The notes beneath the pieces were generated by a model. The model worked only from the letters and a program-made list of their open reading frames with translations. It made no database searches and was not told where the DNA came from. Positions 55,220-63,923 of a DNA stretch of 64,000 bases are shown piece after piece. The stretch's first letter is position 1; the number at the start of each line of letters is the position of its first letter. The position numbers and the translations under genes were made by a program. Source of the stretch: Staphylococcus hsinchuensis (lineage in GTDB: Bacteria; Bacillota; Bacilli; Staphylococcales; Staphylococcaceae); NCBI RefSeq assembly GCF_038789205.1, contig NZ_CP128355.1, positions 1,116,001-1,180,000 on the forward strand, written 5' to 3'.

Positions 55220-55278
55220 GGGGTATAAGTCCACCTAAAATCGTTATATATTGGTAGTGTAAACAAATAATGTTTACG
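55210..55278. promoter_or_regulatory. Inverted repeats upstream of the late genes
   Basis: GGACTT...AAGTCC (55210-55232) and GTAAAC-AAATAAT-GTTTAC (55259-55277) follow rinA directly. They could be RinA target sites or mRNA hairpins. Confidence 0.45.
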
Positions 55279-55346
55279 GCGTATGTAATTCTTTGCATTT
55301 GTTTTCCTCCTAAAAAACAATGCACCAAACCATATTTACTCCTTTG

Positions 55347-55378
55347 ACCTATCCAGTAGCACACTGGGTAGGTTTTTA
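55347..55378 (+). terminator. Terminator after rinA
   Basis: ACCTATCC-AGTAGCACAC-TGGGTAGGT then TTTTTAAT. Bounds the moron gene on its left. Confidence 0.82.
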
Positions 55379-55448
55379 ATTTTAATTAAACTTATAAAAA
55401 GTTATAATATTAGTATATCTACAATAATAAACAAAGGGGAAAGAATCG

Positions 55449-56018
55449 ATGAGTCAAGAATTATTAGATCAAAACATTGCATATTTGAGAAGTGTTGAAA
55501 TACTAGATTTAGAAGAAAAGCAGCATAACGAAAACGCATATCATTATATAGCAAATAGTACTGCAGATATAGGTCATAAACTTAGTGATAATGATATCAT
55601 TTTTACTTTTTTTCTTGAAAGAGATGTAAGGTTGGTAGAAAAAGAAGTAGAAGATGAAGAAACTGGTGAATTAAAAAGAAAATTAGTTAAAGATCCAGCA
55701 GGTATAGTTGATAGTTTGCATATAGGTATATTGACGCAAGGAAATAAATTTTTTAATTATACTATTGATTTAGGTAAAGTGATTTATGGTCATGCTCATT
55801 TAATTGGTATTTCAAAATTAACAATAAAAGACGTTCAGCCTAATTATACATTTTATAACCAGGAATCAGATTTTAGATATAGGAAATATAGTTCTTTAGA
55901 TCATTTGTTTTTATTATTTGAAGAAATAAACGAAACTATTAAGCTGCATGGACACACATATAGAGGTAATAAAACATTATACGAAATGAGCAGAATTTTA
56001 TTCCAAAAAATTCAATGA
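55449..56018 (+). CDS. Moron gene of unknown function between rinA and terS
   Basis: 189 residues, soluble, mixed alpha/beta, acidic N-half (EILDLEEKQHNENAYHYIANSTADIG). DNDIIFTFFLERDVRLVEKEVEDEETGELKRK and SLDHLFLLFEEINETIK are the most structured parts. It has its own -10 (TATAAT about 55402), an AAAGGGG site, and terminators on both sides, so it can be expressed from the prophage independently. No family recognised. The position is a known cargo slot. Lower GC than the flanking genes by eye. Confidence 0.75.
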   Translation: MSQELLDQNIAYLRSVEILDLEEKQHNENAYHYIANSTADIGHKLSDNDIIFTFFLERDVRLVEKEVEDEETGELKRKLVKDPAGIVDSLHIGILTQGNKFFNYTIDLGKVIYGHAHLIGISKLTIKDVQPNYTFYNQESDFRYRKYSSLDHLFLLFEEINETIKLHGHTYRGNKTLYEMSRILFQKIQ

Positions 56019-56022
56019 TTGA

Positions 56023-56058
56023 AGAAAAAAGCACCTTTTAAATATTGGTGCTTTTTTT
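56023..56058. terminator. Bidirectional terminator after the moron
   Basis: AAAAAAGCACC-TTTTAAATATT-GGTGCTTTTTTT. Confidence 0.9.
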
Positions 56059-56105
56059 ATACACAAATTTAGAGACGCTATTAGCATAAGAAGGTGATAG
56101 ATGAA

Positions 56106-56534
56106 ATGGCTAGAAAAAAATTATATGAAAAGTTGGATATCGAAACTAAACTACCATTAGTTGAAGGATGGAAACGTGACGGTTTAACTGATGATCAAAT
56201 TGCAAAGAATTTAGGTGTTTCTAAACACACACTTATCAAATGGAAAAAAGAGAAGCAAGACTTTTCAGACACCATAAAAAAGGGCAAAGAGGTATCTGAT
56301 TATGAATTAGAGAATGCCCTACACAAAAGAGCGGTTGGTTACTACTACGAAGAAGAAACAGTGACGAATGCTGGGGATGTGGTTAAGGTAAAGAAATATG
56401 AACATGCTAATCCAACATCATTGATCTTTGCACTTAAAAACAGATTACCTCATAAGTATAGAGATAAAGTTGAACAAGAAGTCACTAATCGTAACTTTGA
56501 AATCAAGATAGGTGACTACGATGACGAAAGTTAA
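56106..56534 (+). CDS. terS: Terminase small subunit
   Basis: 142 residues. N-terminal helix-turn-helix (GLTDDQIAKNLGVSKHTLIKWKKEK) recognises the packaging site, C-terminal NPTSLIFALKNRLPHKYRDK contacts the large subunit. Start ATG chosen after AAGGTGAT. Overlaps terL by 14 bases. Confidence 0.92.
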   Translation: MARKKLYEKLDIETKLPLVEGWKRDGLTDDQIAKNLGVSKHTLIKWKKEKQDFSDTIKKGKEVSDYELENALHKRAVGYYYEEETVTNAGDVVKVKKYEHANPTSLIFALKNRLPHKYRDKVEQEVTNRNFEIKIGDYDDES

Positions 56535-57801
56535 ATTAAACTTCGAGAAACCTGCTAAAGTATTCAATCATAATATATTCGAAGTGCTTTTTGATTATGA
56601 GAATTTTACAGAAGTACATTACGGTGGTGGTTCTAGTGGTAAGTCTCATGGCGTAATACAAAAGGTTGTGCTTAAAGCATTGATGAAGTGGCCTATACCT
56701 AGACGTATCTTGTGGCTTAGGAAAGTTCAGTCAACAATAAAAGATAGTTTATTTGAAGATGTCAAAGCATGCCTTATCAATTTCGGTATATGGGATTTAT
56801 GCGAATGGAATAAGACAGATAACAAAGTGGTACTTCCTAATGGCGCAACATTCCTGTTCAAAGGATTAGACAATCCGGAAAAAATTAAGTCTATTAAAGG
56901 GATATCAGACATTGTTATGGAAGAGGCTTCTGAGTTCACACTAAATGATTACACACAATTAACATTACGTTTAAGGGAGAAAAAGCATATGAAAAAACAA
57001 ATATTCTTGATGTTTAACCCGGTATCTAAATTGAACTGGGTTTATAAGTATTTCTTTGAACATGGAGAAGAAATGGAAAATGTCATGATAAGACAGTCAA
57101 GTTATAAAGATAACAAATTCTTAGATGACATAACTAGAAATAATTTAGAGATGTTAGCGAAACGTAATCCTGCGTATTATAAGATTTACGCTTTAGGTGA
57201 GTTTGCTACATTAGATAAGTTAGTGTTTCCTAAATATGAAAAGAAATTACTGAACAAACAAGAGTTATCGCATTTACCATCATACTTCGGTCTTGATTTT
57301 GGGTACGTGAACGATCCTAGTGCATTCATTCATTGCAAGATAGACACGAAGAATAAAAAGTTATACATCATTGAAGAATACGTAAAACAAGGTATGTTAA
57401 ATAACGAGATAGCTAGCGTGATTAAACAACTTGGTTATAGCAAAGAAGAAATAACAGCAGACAGTGCAGAACAAAAGAGTATCGCAGAATTGAGAAAGCT
57501 AGGTATAGACAGAGTTAGACCGACTAAGAAAGGTAAAGGCTCTGTTGTGCAAGGCTTACAATTCTTAATGCAATTCGATATCGTTATTGATGAACGTTGT
57601 TTTAAAACGATAGAAGAGTTCGACAACTACACGTGGCAGAAAGATAAAGACACAGATGAATACACTAATGAACCAGTAGACACATACAATCACTGTATCG
57701 ATTCATTACGCTATAGTTTAGAGCGTTTTTATAATGTTAATAAAACACGTAACAATAATGTTAAAAAGAATATTAAATCCATAAAAGCAATGGGATTATA
57801 A
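56521..57801 (+). CDS. terL: Terminase large subunit
   Basis: 426 residues. ATPase half: Walker-A-like GGGSSGKSH (about 34-42), Walker B SDIVMEEASE. Nuclease half: FGLDFGYVNDPSA, ITADSAEQKSI, and NHCIDSLRY. Motor for DNA packaging. ATG 56521 lies seven bases after AGGTG; a GTG 9 bases upstream overlaps that site. Confidence 0.95.
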   Translation: MTKVKLNFEKPAKVFNHNIFEVLFDYENFTEVHYGGGSSGKSHGVIQKVVLKALMKWPIPRRILWLRKVQSTIKDSLFEDVKACLINFGIWDLCEWNKTDNKVVLPNGATFLFKGLDNPEKIKSIKGISDIVMEEASEFTLNDYTQLTLRLREKKHMKKQIFLMFNPVSKLNWVYKYFFEHGEEMENVMIRQSSYKDNKFLDDITRNNLEMLAKRNPAYYKIYALGEFATLDKLVFPKYEKKLLNKQELSHLPSYFGLDFGYVNDPSAFIHCKIDTKNKKLYIIEEYVKQGMLNNEIASVIKQLGYSKEEITADSAEQKSIAELRKLGIDRVRPTKKGKGSVVQGLQFLMQFDIVIDERCFKTIEEFDNYTWQKDKDTDEYTNEPVDTYNHCIDSLRYSLERFYNVNKTRNNNVKKNIKSIKAMGL

Positions 57802-57812
57802 GGAGGTAACAT

Positions 57813-59309
57813 ATGAGCCACGTAAACAATTTTGAGCGTGACCTAGAGTATAGACACCACAGAGATGCAGTATTCCGACGTGATGCTACAGAGGTTTACA
57901 GTTATGAAGGTACTACTGAGGATTTACTCGATGACCGTCCACAGATAAGCAGATTTATAATGCATCACCTTGAGGCACAAGCACCAAGATTACGTATGTT
58001 AAACGATTATTATGAAGGTTTAAACTTTAACTTAATGCGTAGCCGTAGACGACGCGAGAAACACCTCGCTGACAATCGTGCAGCGCATGACTTTGCGTCA
58101 TATATTGCTGATTTCGTGAACGGTTATTTTTTAGGACATGCGATTCAAGTACAGTCAGATAAACAGCAAACACAAACCAAGCTAGACGCCTTACATGAGT
58201 TGAATGATATTGACAGTCATAATCGTTCAATTGGTTTAGATTTGTCAATTTTTGGGCGTGCTTACGAATATATAATCAGAAACCAAGACGATGAGGTTAG
58301 GATATATAAATCTGACGCACGTAATACATTCGTCGTTTATGATAATACAATCGAACAGAATAGCTTAATCGCAGTAAGGTACTGGGAGGCTGAGCGTGAT
58401 GATGACGAGCAAAACATCATTTATAATGTGGACGTTATCACACCAGACGCTACGTACTTCTATTTAGCAAATAAAGTAACTAATTTAGAACTTCAAGAGC
58501 GTAAGCCACCAGAACCACATTCATTTGGGCGCGTAACCATTACCGAATTTATGAACAATGAAAAGCGACGCGGTGATTTCGAAAAGGTTATTCCACTTAT
58601 TGACCTATACGACAACGCACAATCAGACACAGCCAACTATATGAGTGATTTAAATGATGCGATGCTACTCATTAAAGGTAATGTTGACCTTGGTGATGAT
58701 GATGTAGTTAGAATGCAAAAAGAGGCTAATGTGTTCCACCTGCAGCCGCCTGAATATGAAAATGACGTTGGTAATATGTCAGAAGGTAACGTTGACGCGC
58801 AATATATTTACAAGCAATACGATGTAAATGGCGTTGAGGCTTATAAGGATAGAATAAATGAAAATATTCACATGTTTACCAATACGCCAGACATGACAGA
58901 TGAAAACTTCAGTGGTACTACATCAGGCCAGGCGATGAAATATAAGTTATTTGGTTTAGAACAACGTGCAGCAATTAAAGAAGGGCTTTATAGAAAAGGC
59001 CTCAGACGTCGTTATAAGCTCGTTGGTGAGATTATGGGAGTTAACAGGGAAGTTCAAAAAGATGAGCTTAATAACCTTGTATTTACGTTTACGCGTAATC
59101 TTCCTAAGTCTACTAAGGAAGAAATGGACATGTACCTAAGTGCTGGCGGTCAACTTAGTAAGTCAACGCTGATGTCGCTTGTTTCATTCATTGACGACCC
59201 TCAACAAGAGATTGATAAGATTGAAAAGGAACACGAGGAAGAGGCTAAATTATCCGATGAACGTGCTTATGCTCCTAATGCTTTAGGTGATGACGATGAC
59301 CAAGAGTAA
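57813..59309 (+). CDS. Portal protein, SPP1 Gp6-like
   Basis: 498 residues. Dodecameric DNA gate. Motifs: YYEGLNFNLMRSRRRREKHLADNRAAHDFASYIADFVNGYFLG and SGTTSGQAMKYKLFGLEQRAAIKE, typical of Phage_prot_Gp6. Ends acidic (DDDDQE). AAGGAGG site; overlaps the MuF gene by 14 bases. Confidence 0.95.
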   Translation: MSHVNNFERDLEYRHHRDAVFRRDATEVYSYEGTTEDLLDDRPQISRFIMHHLEAQAPRLRMLNDYYEGLNFNLMRSRRRREKHLADNRAAHDFASYIADFVNGYFLGHAIQVQSDKQQTQTKLDALHELNDIDSHNRSIGLDLSIFGRAYEYIIRNQDDEVRIYKSDARNTFVVYDNTIEQNSLIAVRYWEAERDDDEQNIIYNVDVITPDATYFYLANKVTNLELQERKPPEPHSFGRVTITEFMNNEKRRGDFEKVIPLIDLYDNAQSDTANYMSDLNDAMLLIKGNVDLGDDDVVRMQKEANVFHLQPPEYENDVGNMSEGNVDAQYIYKQYDVNGVEAYKDRINENIHMFTNTPDMTDENFSGTTSGQAMKYKLFGLEQRAAIKEGLYRKGLRRRYKLVGEIMGVNREVQKDELNNLVFTFTRNLPKSTKEEMDMYLSAGGQLSKSTLMSLVSFIDDPQQEIDKIEKEHEEEAKLSDERAYAPNALGDDDDQE

Positions 59310-60912
59310 GCAGTACCGGGATGAACGGCGCAAAGACATAAAATACTGGCGTAAACGTGCCAAGCGTATTATGAAGGAAGAAGAAAAATCAGATGCTGAA
59401 GTCCTTGATCGAGTACAAGACATAACATCAGACATGTTACGCGAAATTGAAAAAGAAATATATAAGTTTTATGCAAAGTATGCAAAAAAAGAAGGTATCA
59501 GCATTGAAGATGCCAAGAAAAAAGTCGATGCTACCGACATCAGAGATTTAGAGGCACGTGTTAAAAAATATGTTAAAAATAAAGATAAAAGTGAAGAGGC
59601 TAATCGTATACTACGTTTGTACAACACTAAACAATATGTCTCACGTGAACGCATGCTTAAGAAACAAATTGAAGTAATTATGACGCATGGTACTGGTTTA
59701 CTTGAATCAGAAATGAATGAGTATCTTGAAGATGCGACGCAACGAGAAACAAAACGCCAGTCAGGTGTGATTGGTAAAACAGTTAGATTGAAACCTAACG
59801 CGGTTAGGGCGATTGTTAATTCAGATTTTAAAGGTCAAGAGTGGAGTTCCCGTTTGTGGAAAAACATGGGCGAAACGCAAAAAGAAGTTGAGCGAATTGT
59901 TTCTCATGTCATGCTGAGAGGACGTCACCCTAACGAATTTGTCAAAGACCTCACAAGACGTTTTGGTGTTAGCAATTATGAAGCGCGTAGGTTGTTGTTG
60001 ACTGAAACTACGAGGGTACAATCTGAAGCACAGAAATTACATTATCAAGCAACCATGAATGAAGATGATTATGTTGAATACATGGCAAAAATAGACAGTA
60101 AAACGACCGTACTTTGTAAAGGTATGGACGGTAAACTGATTAAAGTAAAAGATTTAAAACCAGGGGTCAACATGCCTCCAATGCATGCATTTTGTAGATC
60201 GACAACAGGTCCTGCTATAACAGATTGGCGTGATAAATTCTTCGAGGAAAATAAAGGTAAATATTCACTTGATGATTTTATTGAAGATGAGGAACCTGAA
60301 GAAACACCAAAAACTGAACAACGAAAAGAAGATAAAGTACCTGGACTTGAGCGACAAGATGAAGGTAAAAAGATAGATATTACTGATCAAGCGATCGATA
60401 AAGTACCTTTAGTAGAAATACCTGGACATTCACCTTTTTATAACAAAACGCTTCAAGAAAAACATAAGGAATTGCTAGAAGATGCAAAAGAAAATAACAA
60501 TAGTAATGAAGTTGCTTATATTATGAATAACGATACAGGTAAGTATGAAAAAGTATACGGTAATCAAACAAGCGTTGAATTTAAACCTGGTAGTAAAGCG
60601 CAACAATTACTAATAAATAGTAAAAAACAAAGTTTAACTATGTTACACAATCATCCAGGACAATCAAGTTTTTCTGCTCCTGATATACAAACTTTTTTGA
60701 GTATAAAGTCTTTAAAAATAATGACTATAGTAACTAACAAAGGTCAAGTTAAATATTTGTATAAAACTGATGATTTTAATTCGCTAAAAAGTGCAAAAGC
60801 CTATAATGATATAATAAAAGGATTGAAACCAAAACAAATAACTCCAAATATAATTGAAATATTACTTAAAATGCTATATCATTTAGGACAAATATTATTT
60901 AAAGTGAGATGA
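59296..60912 (+). CDS. MuF-type minor head protein with an extra C-terminal JAMM-like domain
   Basis: 538 residues. The first about 325 are the normal MuF minor head protein (…RRLLLTETTRVQSEAQKLHYQA…, PPMHAFCRSTTGPAIT). A charged linker (about 325-370) follows. The last about 170 residues are additional: VPLVEIPGHSPFYNKT…LTMLHNHPGQSSFSAPDIQTF. His451, His453, Ser460 and Asp463 form a JAMM-like motif one residue shorter than the classical HxHPx6SxxD. Temperate phages use MuF C-termini as polymorphic toxins. The start uses ATG 59296 after AGGTG, as in terL. Confidence 0.85.
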   Translation: MTKSKQYRDERRKDIKYWRKRAKRIMKEEEKSDAEVLDRVQDITSDMLREIEKEIYKFYAKYAKKEGISIEDAKKKVDATDIRDLEARVKKYVKNKDKSEEANRILRLYNTKQYVSRERMLKKQIEVIMTHGTGLLESEMNEYLEDATQRETKRQSGVIGKTVRLKPNAVRAIVNSDFKGQEWSSRLWKNMGETQKEVERIVSHVMLRGRHPNEFVKDLTRRFGVSNYEARRLLLTETTRVQSEAQKLHYQATMNEDDYVEYMAKIDSKTTVLCKGMDGKLIKVKDLKPGVNMPPMHAFCRSTTGPAITDWRDKFFEENKGKYSLDDFIEDEEPEETPKTEQRKEDKVPGLERQDEGKKIDITDQAIDKVPLVEIPGHSPFYNKTLQEKHKELLEDAKENNNSNEVAYIMNNDTGKYEKVYGNQTSVEFKPGSKAQQLLINSKKQSLTMLHNHPGQSSFSAPDIQTFLSIKSLKIMTIVTNKGQVKYLYKTDDFNSLKSAKAYNDIIKGLKPKQITPNIIEILLKMLYHLGQILFKVR

Positions 60913-61037
60913 TGAAAATGCCATTTATGCAACTTGACGGAGAATATGATATAGATGAACTTATAAAAGAAAATGAGAAACTAATTAAAGAATTAGAAGA
61001 AGAAGAAGAACGAAAAGAAAAAGAATCTAAAAAATAA
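60912..61037 (+). CDS. Small acidic protein, candidate immunity partner
   Basis: 41 residues (42 from an ATG three bases earlier). Its ATG overlaps the MuF stop. MKMPFMQLDGEYDIDELIKENEKLIKELEEEEERKEKESKK: highly acidic single helix. Directly after a toxin-like MuF extension and before a terminator, the expected place for an immunity gene. Function inferred from position only. Confidence 0.55.
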   Translation: MKMPFMQLDGEYDIDELIKENEKLIKELEEEEERKEKESKK

Positions 61038-61078
61038 GCACTTGTTAACAAAATCAATGTTAATAGGTGCTATTTTTA
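61037..61078 (+). terminator. Terminator after the MuF/acidic gene pair
   Basis: AGCACTTGTTAACA pairs with TGTTAATAGGTGCT around seven bases, then ATTTTTATG. It is unusual inside a head operon and bounds the inserted unit. Confidence 0.8.
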
Positions 61079-61105
61079 TGCTTGAATTTAGGAAGGGTTA
61101 ATCAT

Positions 61106-61252
61106 ATGTCAGATCGATATTTAAAAGATATTGCTAAATCACTTGAAGGTATCCACAAACAACTGAAAATACTAAATGAAACGAACCCCACACCTCGAGA
61201 AGAAACAATTAAAAAAGAACCTAAGCACTTAGACCCGAAAGATTTTATATAA
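61106..61252 (+). CDS. Small phage protein, 48 residues
   Basis: MSDRYLKDIAKSLEGIHKQLKILNE… amphipathic helix then a Pro/Glu/Lys tail. AGGAAGGG before ATG 61106. It lies between the MuF unit and scaffold. Function unknown. Confidence 0.7.
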   Translation: MSDRYLKDIAKSLEGIHKQLKILNETNPTPREETIKKEPKHLDPKDFI

Positions 61253-61336
61253 TCCGCATGTCCTTAGCAAGACGTTAAAAGGCTAAAAACAGACTGAACG
61301 GGATTAATGCAATTAAATATACCAATTAAAACTAAG

Positions 61337-61381
61337 ACGCACTGTACGGGGCTTATACGCACTGTATGGGGCGTATTTTTT
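61337..61381 (+). repeat. Tandem ACGCACTGTAYGGGGC repeat and terminator
   Basis: Two 16-base units (61337-61352, 61357-61372) differ by one base. The second forms ATACGC...GCGTAT followed by TTTTTTA, a terminator upstream of the scaffold gene. Confidence 0.65.
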
Positions 61382-61427
61382 ATGCCGTTTTTTAAATGTA
61401 TTAATACTGGACGGGAGGACAAAAATA

Positions 61428-62051
61428 ATGAATTTAGATAAATATTTAAAATTAAATTTACAATTTTTTGCTGAGGACGAAGGCGAATCTGAAAACAATA
61501 CACAATATAATGAGTCAGCAAACGATAGCGGTAATCAGCAAGATGAAGAAAGTAATCCACAAAGTTATACACAAGCAGATGTGGATAGTCAAGTTAGCAA
61601 AGCCGTAGACAAAGCACTTGCAAAGCGTGAGAAAAAGCATCAACAAGAGCTTGAAGATGCGAGAGAAAAAGCACGTAAAGAGGCTGAAAGTTACGCAAAA
61701 CTCACTGAAAAAGAAAAGCGTGAAAAACAAATCACTGAACGTGAGAAAAAACTAGAAGCACGTGAACGAGAGCTTAATCTGCGTCATTTACAAAATGATG
61801 TTGAGGCTGATTTAAAAGAAAAAGGCTTACCTTCTGTGTTTGCAGAATCACTTATCTTACTTGATGATAATGAAAAAATTAGTGAATCAATAAAAAATAT
61901 CAAATCTGAATTTGATAACGCAGTCAAAGAGCAAGTAAAAGAGGCTACACGTCAAACAACCCCATCAAATAGAGGGACGAATTTTACAGGTAAGCAAACG
62001 AGTAGTAAAAGTTTTCAGGAGCTTGCTCGAGAAAACAGAATAATTCAATAA
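61428..62051 (+). CDS. Scaffold protein (DUF4355-like)
   Basis: 207 residues. Starts with LNLQFFA, the common leader of head genes, then a long charged coiled coil (about 55-120) and a basic tail. Directs capsid assembly and is later removed. GGGAGGACA site. Confidence 0.9.
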   Translation: MNLDKYLKLNLQFFAEDEGESENNTQYNESANDSGNQQDEESNPQSYTQADVDSQVSKAVDKALAKREKKHQQELEDAREKARKEAESYAKLTEKEKREKQITEREKKLEARERELNLRHLQNDVEADLKEKGLPSVFAESLILLDDNEKISESIKNIKSEFDNAVKEQVKEATRQTTPSNRGTNFTGKQTSSKSFQELARENRIIQ

Positions 62052-62066
62052 ATGGAGGTTTAAATT

Positions 62067-62996
62067 ATGGCAAACGTAACACCACAAGATTTTAATCCAG
62101 ATAATGTTATGATGCATGAGGCTAAAGAAGGGGAGTTGTTAAACGACTTCAATGATCCTATTTTATTAGACGTATTACAAAACTCTAAAATTATGCAACT
62201 TGGTAAATTAGAAGATATGGCCGGAAAATCCGAAAAAGAATTCACTTACTGGGCAGATAAACCCGGAGCGTACTGGGTTGGTGAAGGTCAAAAAATCCAA
62301 ACTACAAAACCTAGCTTAATTAAAGCGTCTATGCGCTCACATAAATTAGGTGTAATTATTGTCGCATCTCGTGAGTATTTAAATTACACTTATGCACGTT
62401 TCTTTGAGGCAATGAAACCACAAATCGCTGAACAATTCTATAAAAAGTTTGATGAAGCAGGTTTATTAGGTGTAGACAATCCATTCGCTCAATCTGTTAA
62501 TGATTCAGTAACTAAATCAGGTAACGTTGTAAATGGGCCAATTAATTTAGAAAATGTATTAGCGTTAGAAGATGCTTTACTTGAGAATGATGTAGAGGCT
62601 AATGCTTTCTTATCTAAAACACAAAACCGTACAGCTTTACGTGATGTGATCGACATTAACACACAAGAACGTTATTACGACCGTACTAGCAACACATTAG
62701 ATTCACTACCAGTTGTAGATTTAAAATCTGACGAAATTAAGAAAGGCGATTTATTCGCTGGTGACTTCGATAAGATGTTCTACGGCGTACCATACAACAT
62801 GAGCTACAAGATTTCTGAGGATGGTCAGTTATCCACAGTACAAAACGCAGACGGTTCACCAGTAAACTTATTTGAACAAGAACTTATTGCATTACGTGTA
62901 ACAATGGATGTGGCATTCCACATTGCAGATGACAATGCGTTCGCAAAATTATCAACTGGTGAAACAGCAGAAAAACCAGCAACTGAAACTGTTTAA
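62067..62996 (+). CDS. Major capsid protein
   Basis: 309 residues, HK97 fold family of phi11-like phages. LEDMAGKSEKEFTYWADKPGAYWVGEGQKIQTTKP, KLGVIIVASREYLNYTY, and IALRVTMDVAFHIADDNAFAKL. Builds the head shell. GGAGG before ATG. Confidence 0.95.
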   Translation: MANVTPQDFNPDNVMMHEAKEGELLNDFNDPILLDVLQNSKIMQLGKLEDMAGKSEKEFTYWADKPGAYWVGEGQKIQTTKPSLIKASMRSHKLGVIIVASREYLNYTYARFFEAMKPQIAEQFYKKFDEAGLLGVDNPFAQSVNDSVTKSGNVVNGPINLENVLALEDALLENDVEANAFLSKTQNRTALRDVIDINTQERYYDRTSNTLDSLPVVDLKSDEIKKGDLFAGDFDKMFYGVPYNMSYKISEDGQLSTVQNADGSPVNLFEQELIALRVTMDVAFHIADDNAFAKLSTGETAEKPATETV

Positions 62997-63015
62997 TTAA
63001 AGGAGGTCACGGCTC

Positions 63016-63285
63016 ATGACTAAAATTGTTTATAAAGTAGTTAATCCATTTAACGATAAAGTGACTGAAAAGTCATATCAAAAAGGCGACATAATCGAAG
63101 ATGTTGCAGATGATAGACTTGATGCACTTTATCTAGGTAATAACCCATACGATAAGCAGTATATTGTGATTAAATCGATTGATGATGCTACAAAAAGTGA
63201 ATTAGTAGATATTGCTGAGAAACATAAGGTTGAGGTTTCTAAACAAGATACGAAAGCTGAAATGCTAAAAGCGTTGGTGAAGTAG
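63016..63285 (+). CDS. Small head-region protein with SAP/Rho-N-like end
   Basis: 89 residues. The C-terminal KSELVDIAEKHKVEVSKQDTKAEMLKAL has the SAP/Rho_N helix-extended-helix pattern. Between capsid and connector genes, so likely virion-associated. AAAGGAGGTCAC site. Confidence 0.8.
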   Translation: MTKIVYKVVNPFNDKVTEKSYQKGDIIEDVADDRLDALYLGNNPYDKQYIVIKSIDDATKSELVDIAEKHKVEVSKQDTKAEMLKALVK

Positions 63286-63621
63286 ATGGCTAGCATATTA
63301 GAAAATGTTAAGACATTATTATCACTTAAAGATAATGAACAAGATAAATTGCTTGAGGTTATCATTTCTAATACACAAAGCCGATTACTTGGTTTATTAC
63401 CTCCAGAATACACAGAAGTACCCACTAAACTAAATTACATTGTTGAAGATGTTGCAGTTAAAAGGTACAACCGTGTAGGTGCTGAAGGTATGAGTGCAGA
63501 AAGTGTTGACGGACGTAGTAGCACCTATCAAGCAAATGATTTCGACGAATATTTAGATGATATTGAACGCCTGTTCCCAGATGAATCGAAAAACAAAAAG
63601 GGATTAGGTGTTTTTTATTGA
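63286..63621 (+). CDS. Head-tail connector protein
   Basis: 111 residues. Helical connector (SPP1 gp15/HK97 gp6-like): ILENVKTLLSLKDNEQDKLLEVIISNTQSRLLGLL…VEDVAVKRYNRVGAEG. Binds under the portal. ATG directly follows the previous stop. Confidence 0.9.
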   Translation: MASILENVKTLLSLKDNEQDKLLEVIISNTQSRLLGLLPPEYTEVPTKLNYIVEDVAVKRYNRVGAEGMSAESVDGRSSTYQANDFDEYLDDIERLFPDESKNKKGLGVFY

Positions 63622-63923
63622 GATACAGCGACAGAATCACATTTGAACGACAAGGTGCTAAAGTTTACAACCCTAAAACAAGCCGATACGAGCTTACTAA
63701 TAGTATTCGATATGAGAACATCCCTTGCAATTTAAGTCCTTTGTCACGACAACGTACAGCACTTGAGTATGGCGATGTAAAACGTGATATTAATATCGTA
63801 CGTTTACAAGGTCAGTTTTTAAACGAAGTGACACATGCTTATATTGGTCAACGTCAATATCTTATCGTGGACAAAATCGTTTATATGCACGATACGGTGT
63901 ATTATATTGAGGAGGTTAATTAG
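63618..63923 (+). CDS. Head closure / head-tail joining protein
   Basis: 101 residues, beta-rich (SPP1 gp16-like): RITFERQGAKVYNPKTSRYE…DINIVRLQGQFLNEVTHAYIGQRQYLIVDKIVYMHDTVYYIEEV. TTG start overlaps the connector stop. Confidence 0.87.
   Translation: MRYSDRITFERQGAKVYNPKTSRYELTNSIRYENIPCNLSPLSRQRTALEYGDVKRDINIVRLQGQFLNEVTHAYIGQRQYLIVDKIVYMHDTVYYIEEVN

Noticed and set aside
61337-61372. Two tandem 16-base units considered as CRISPR-like or origin iterons
   Set aside because: Only two units with a 4-base gap, and the second forms a terminator.
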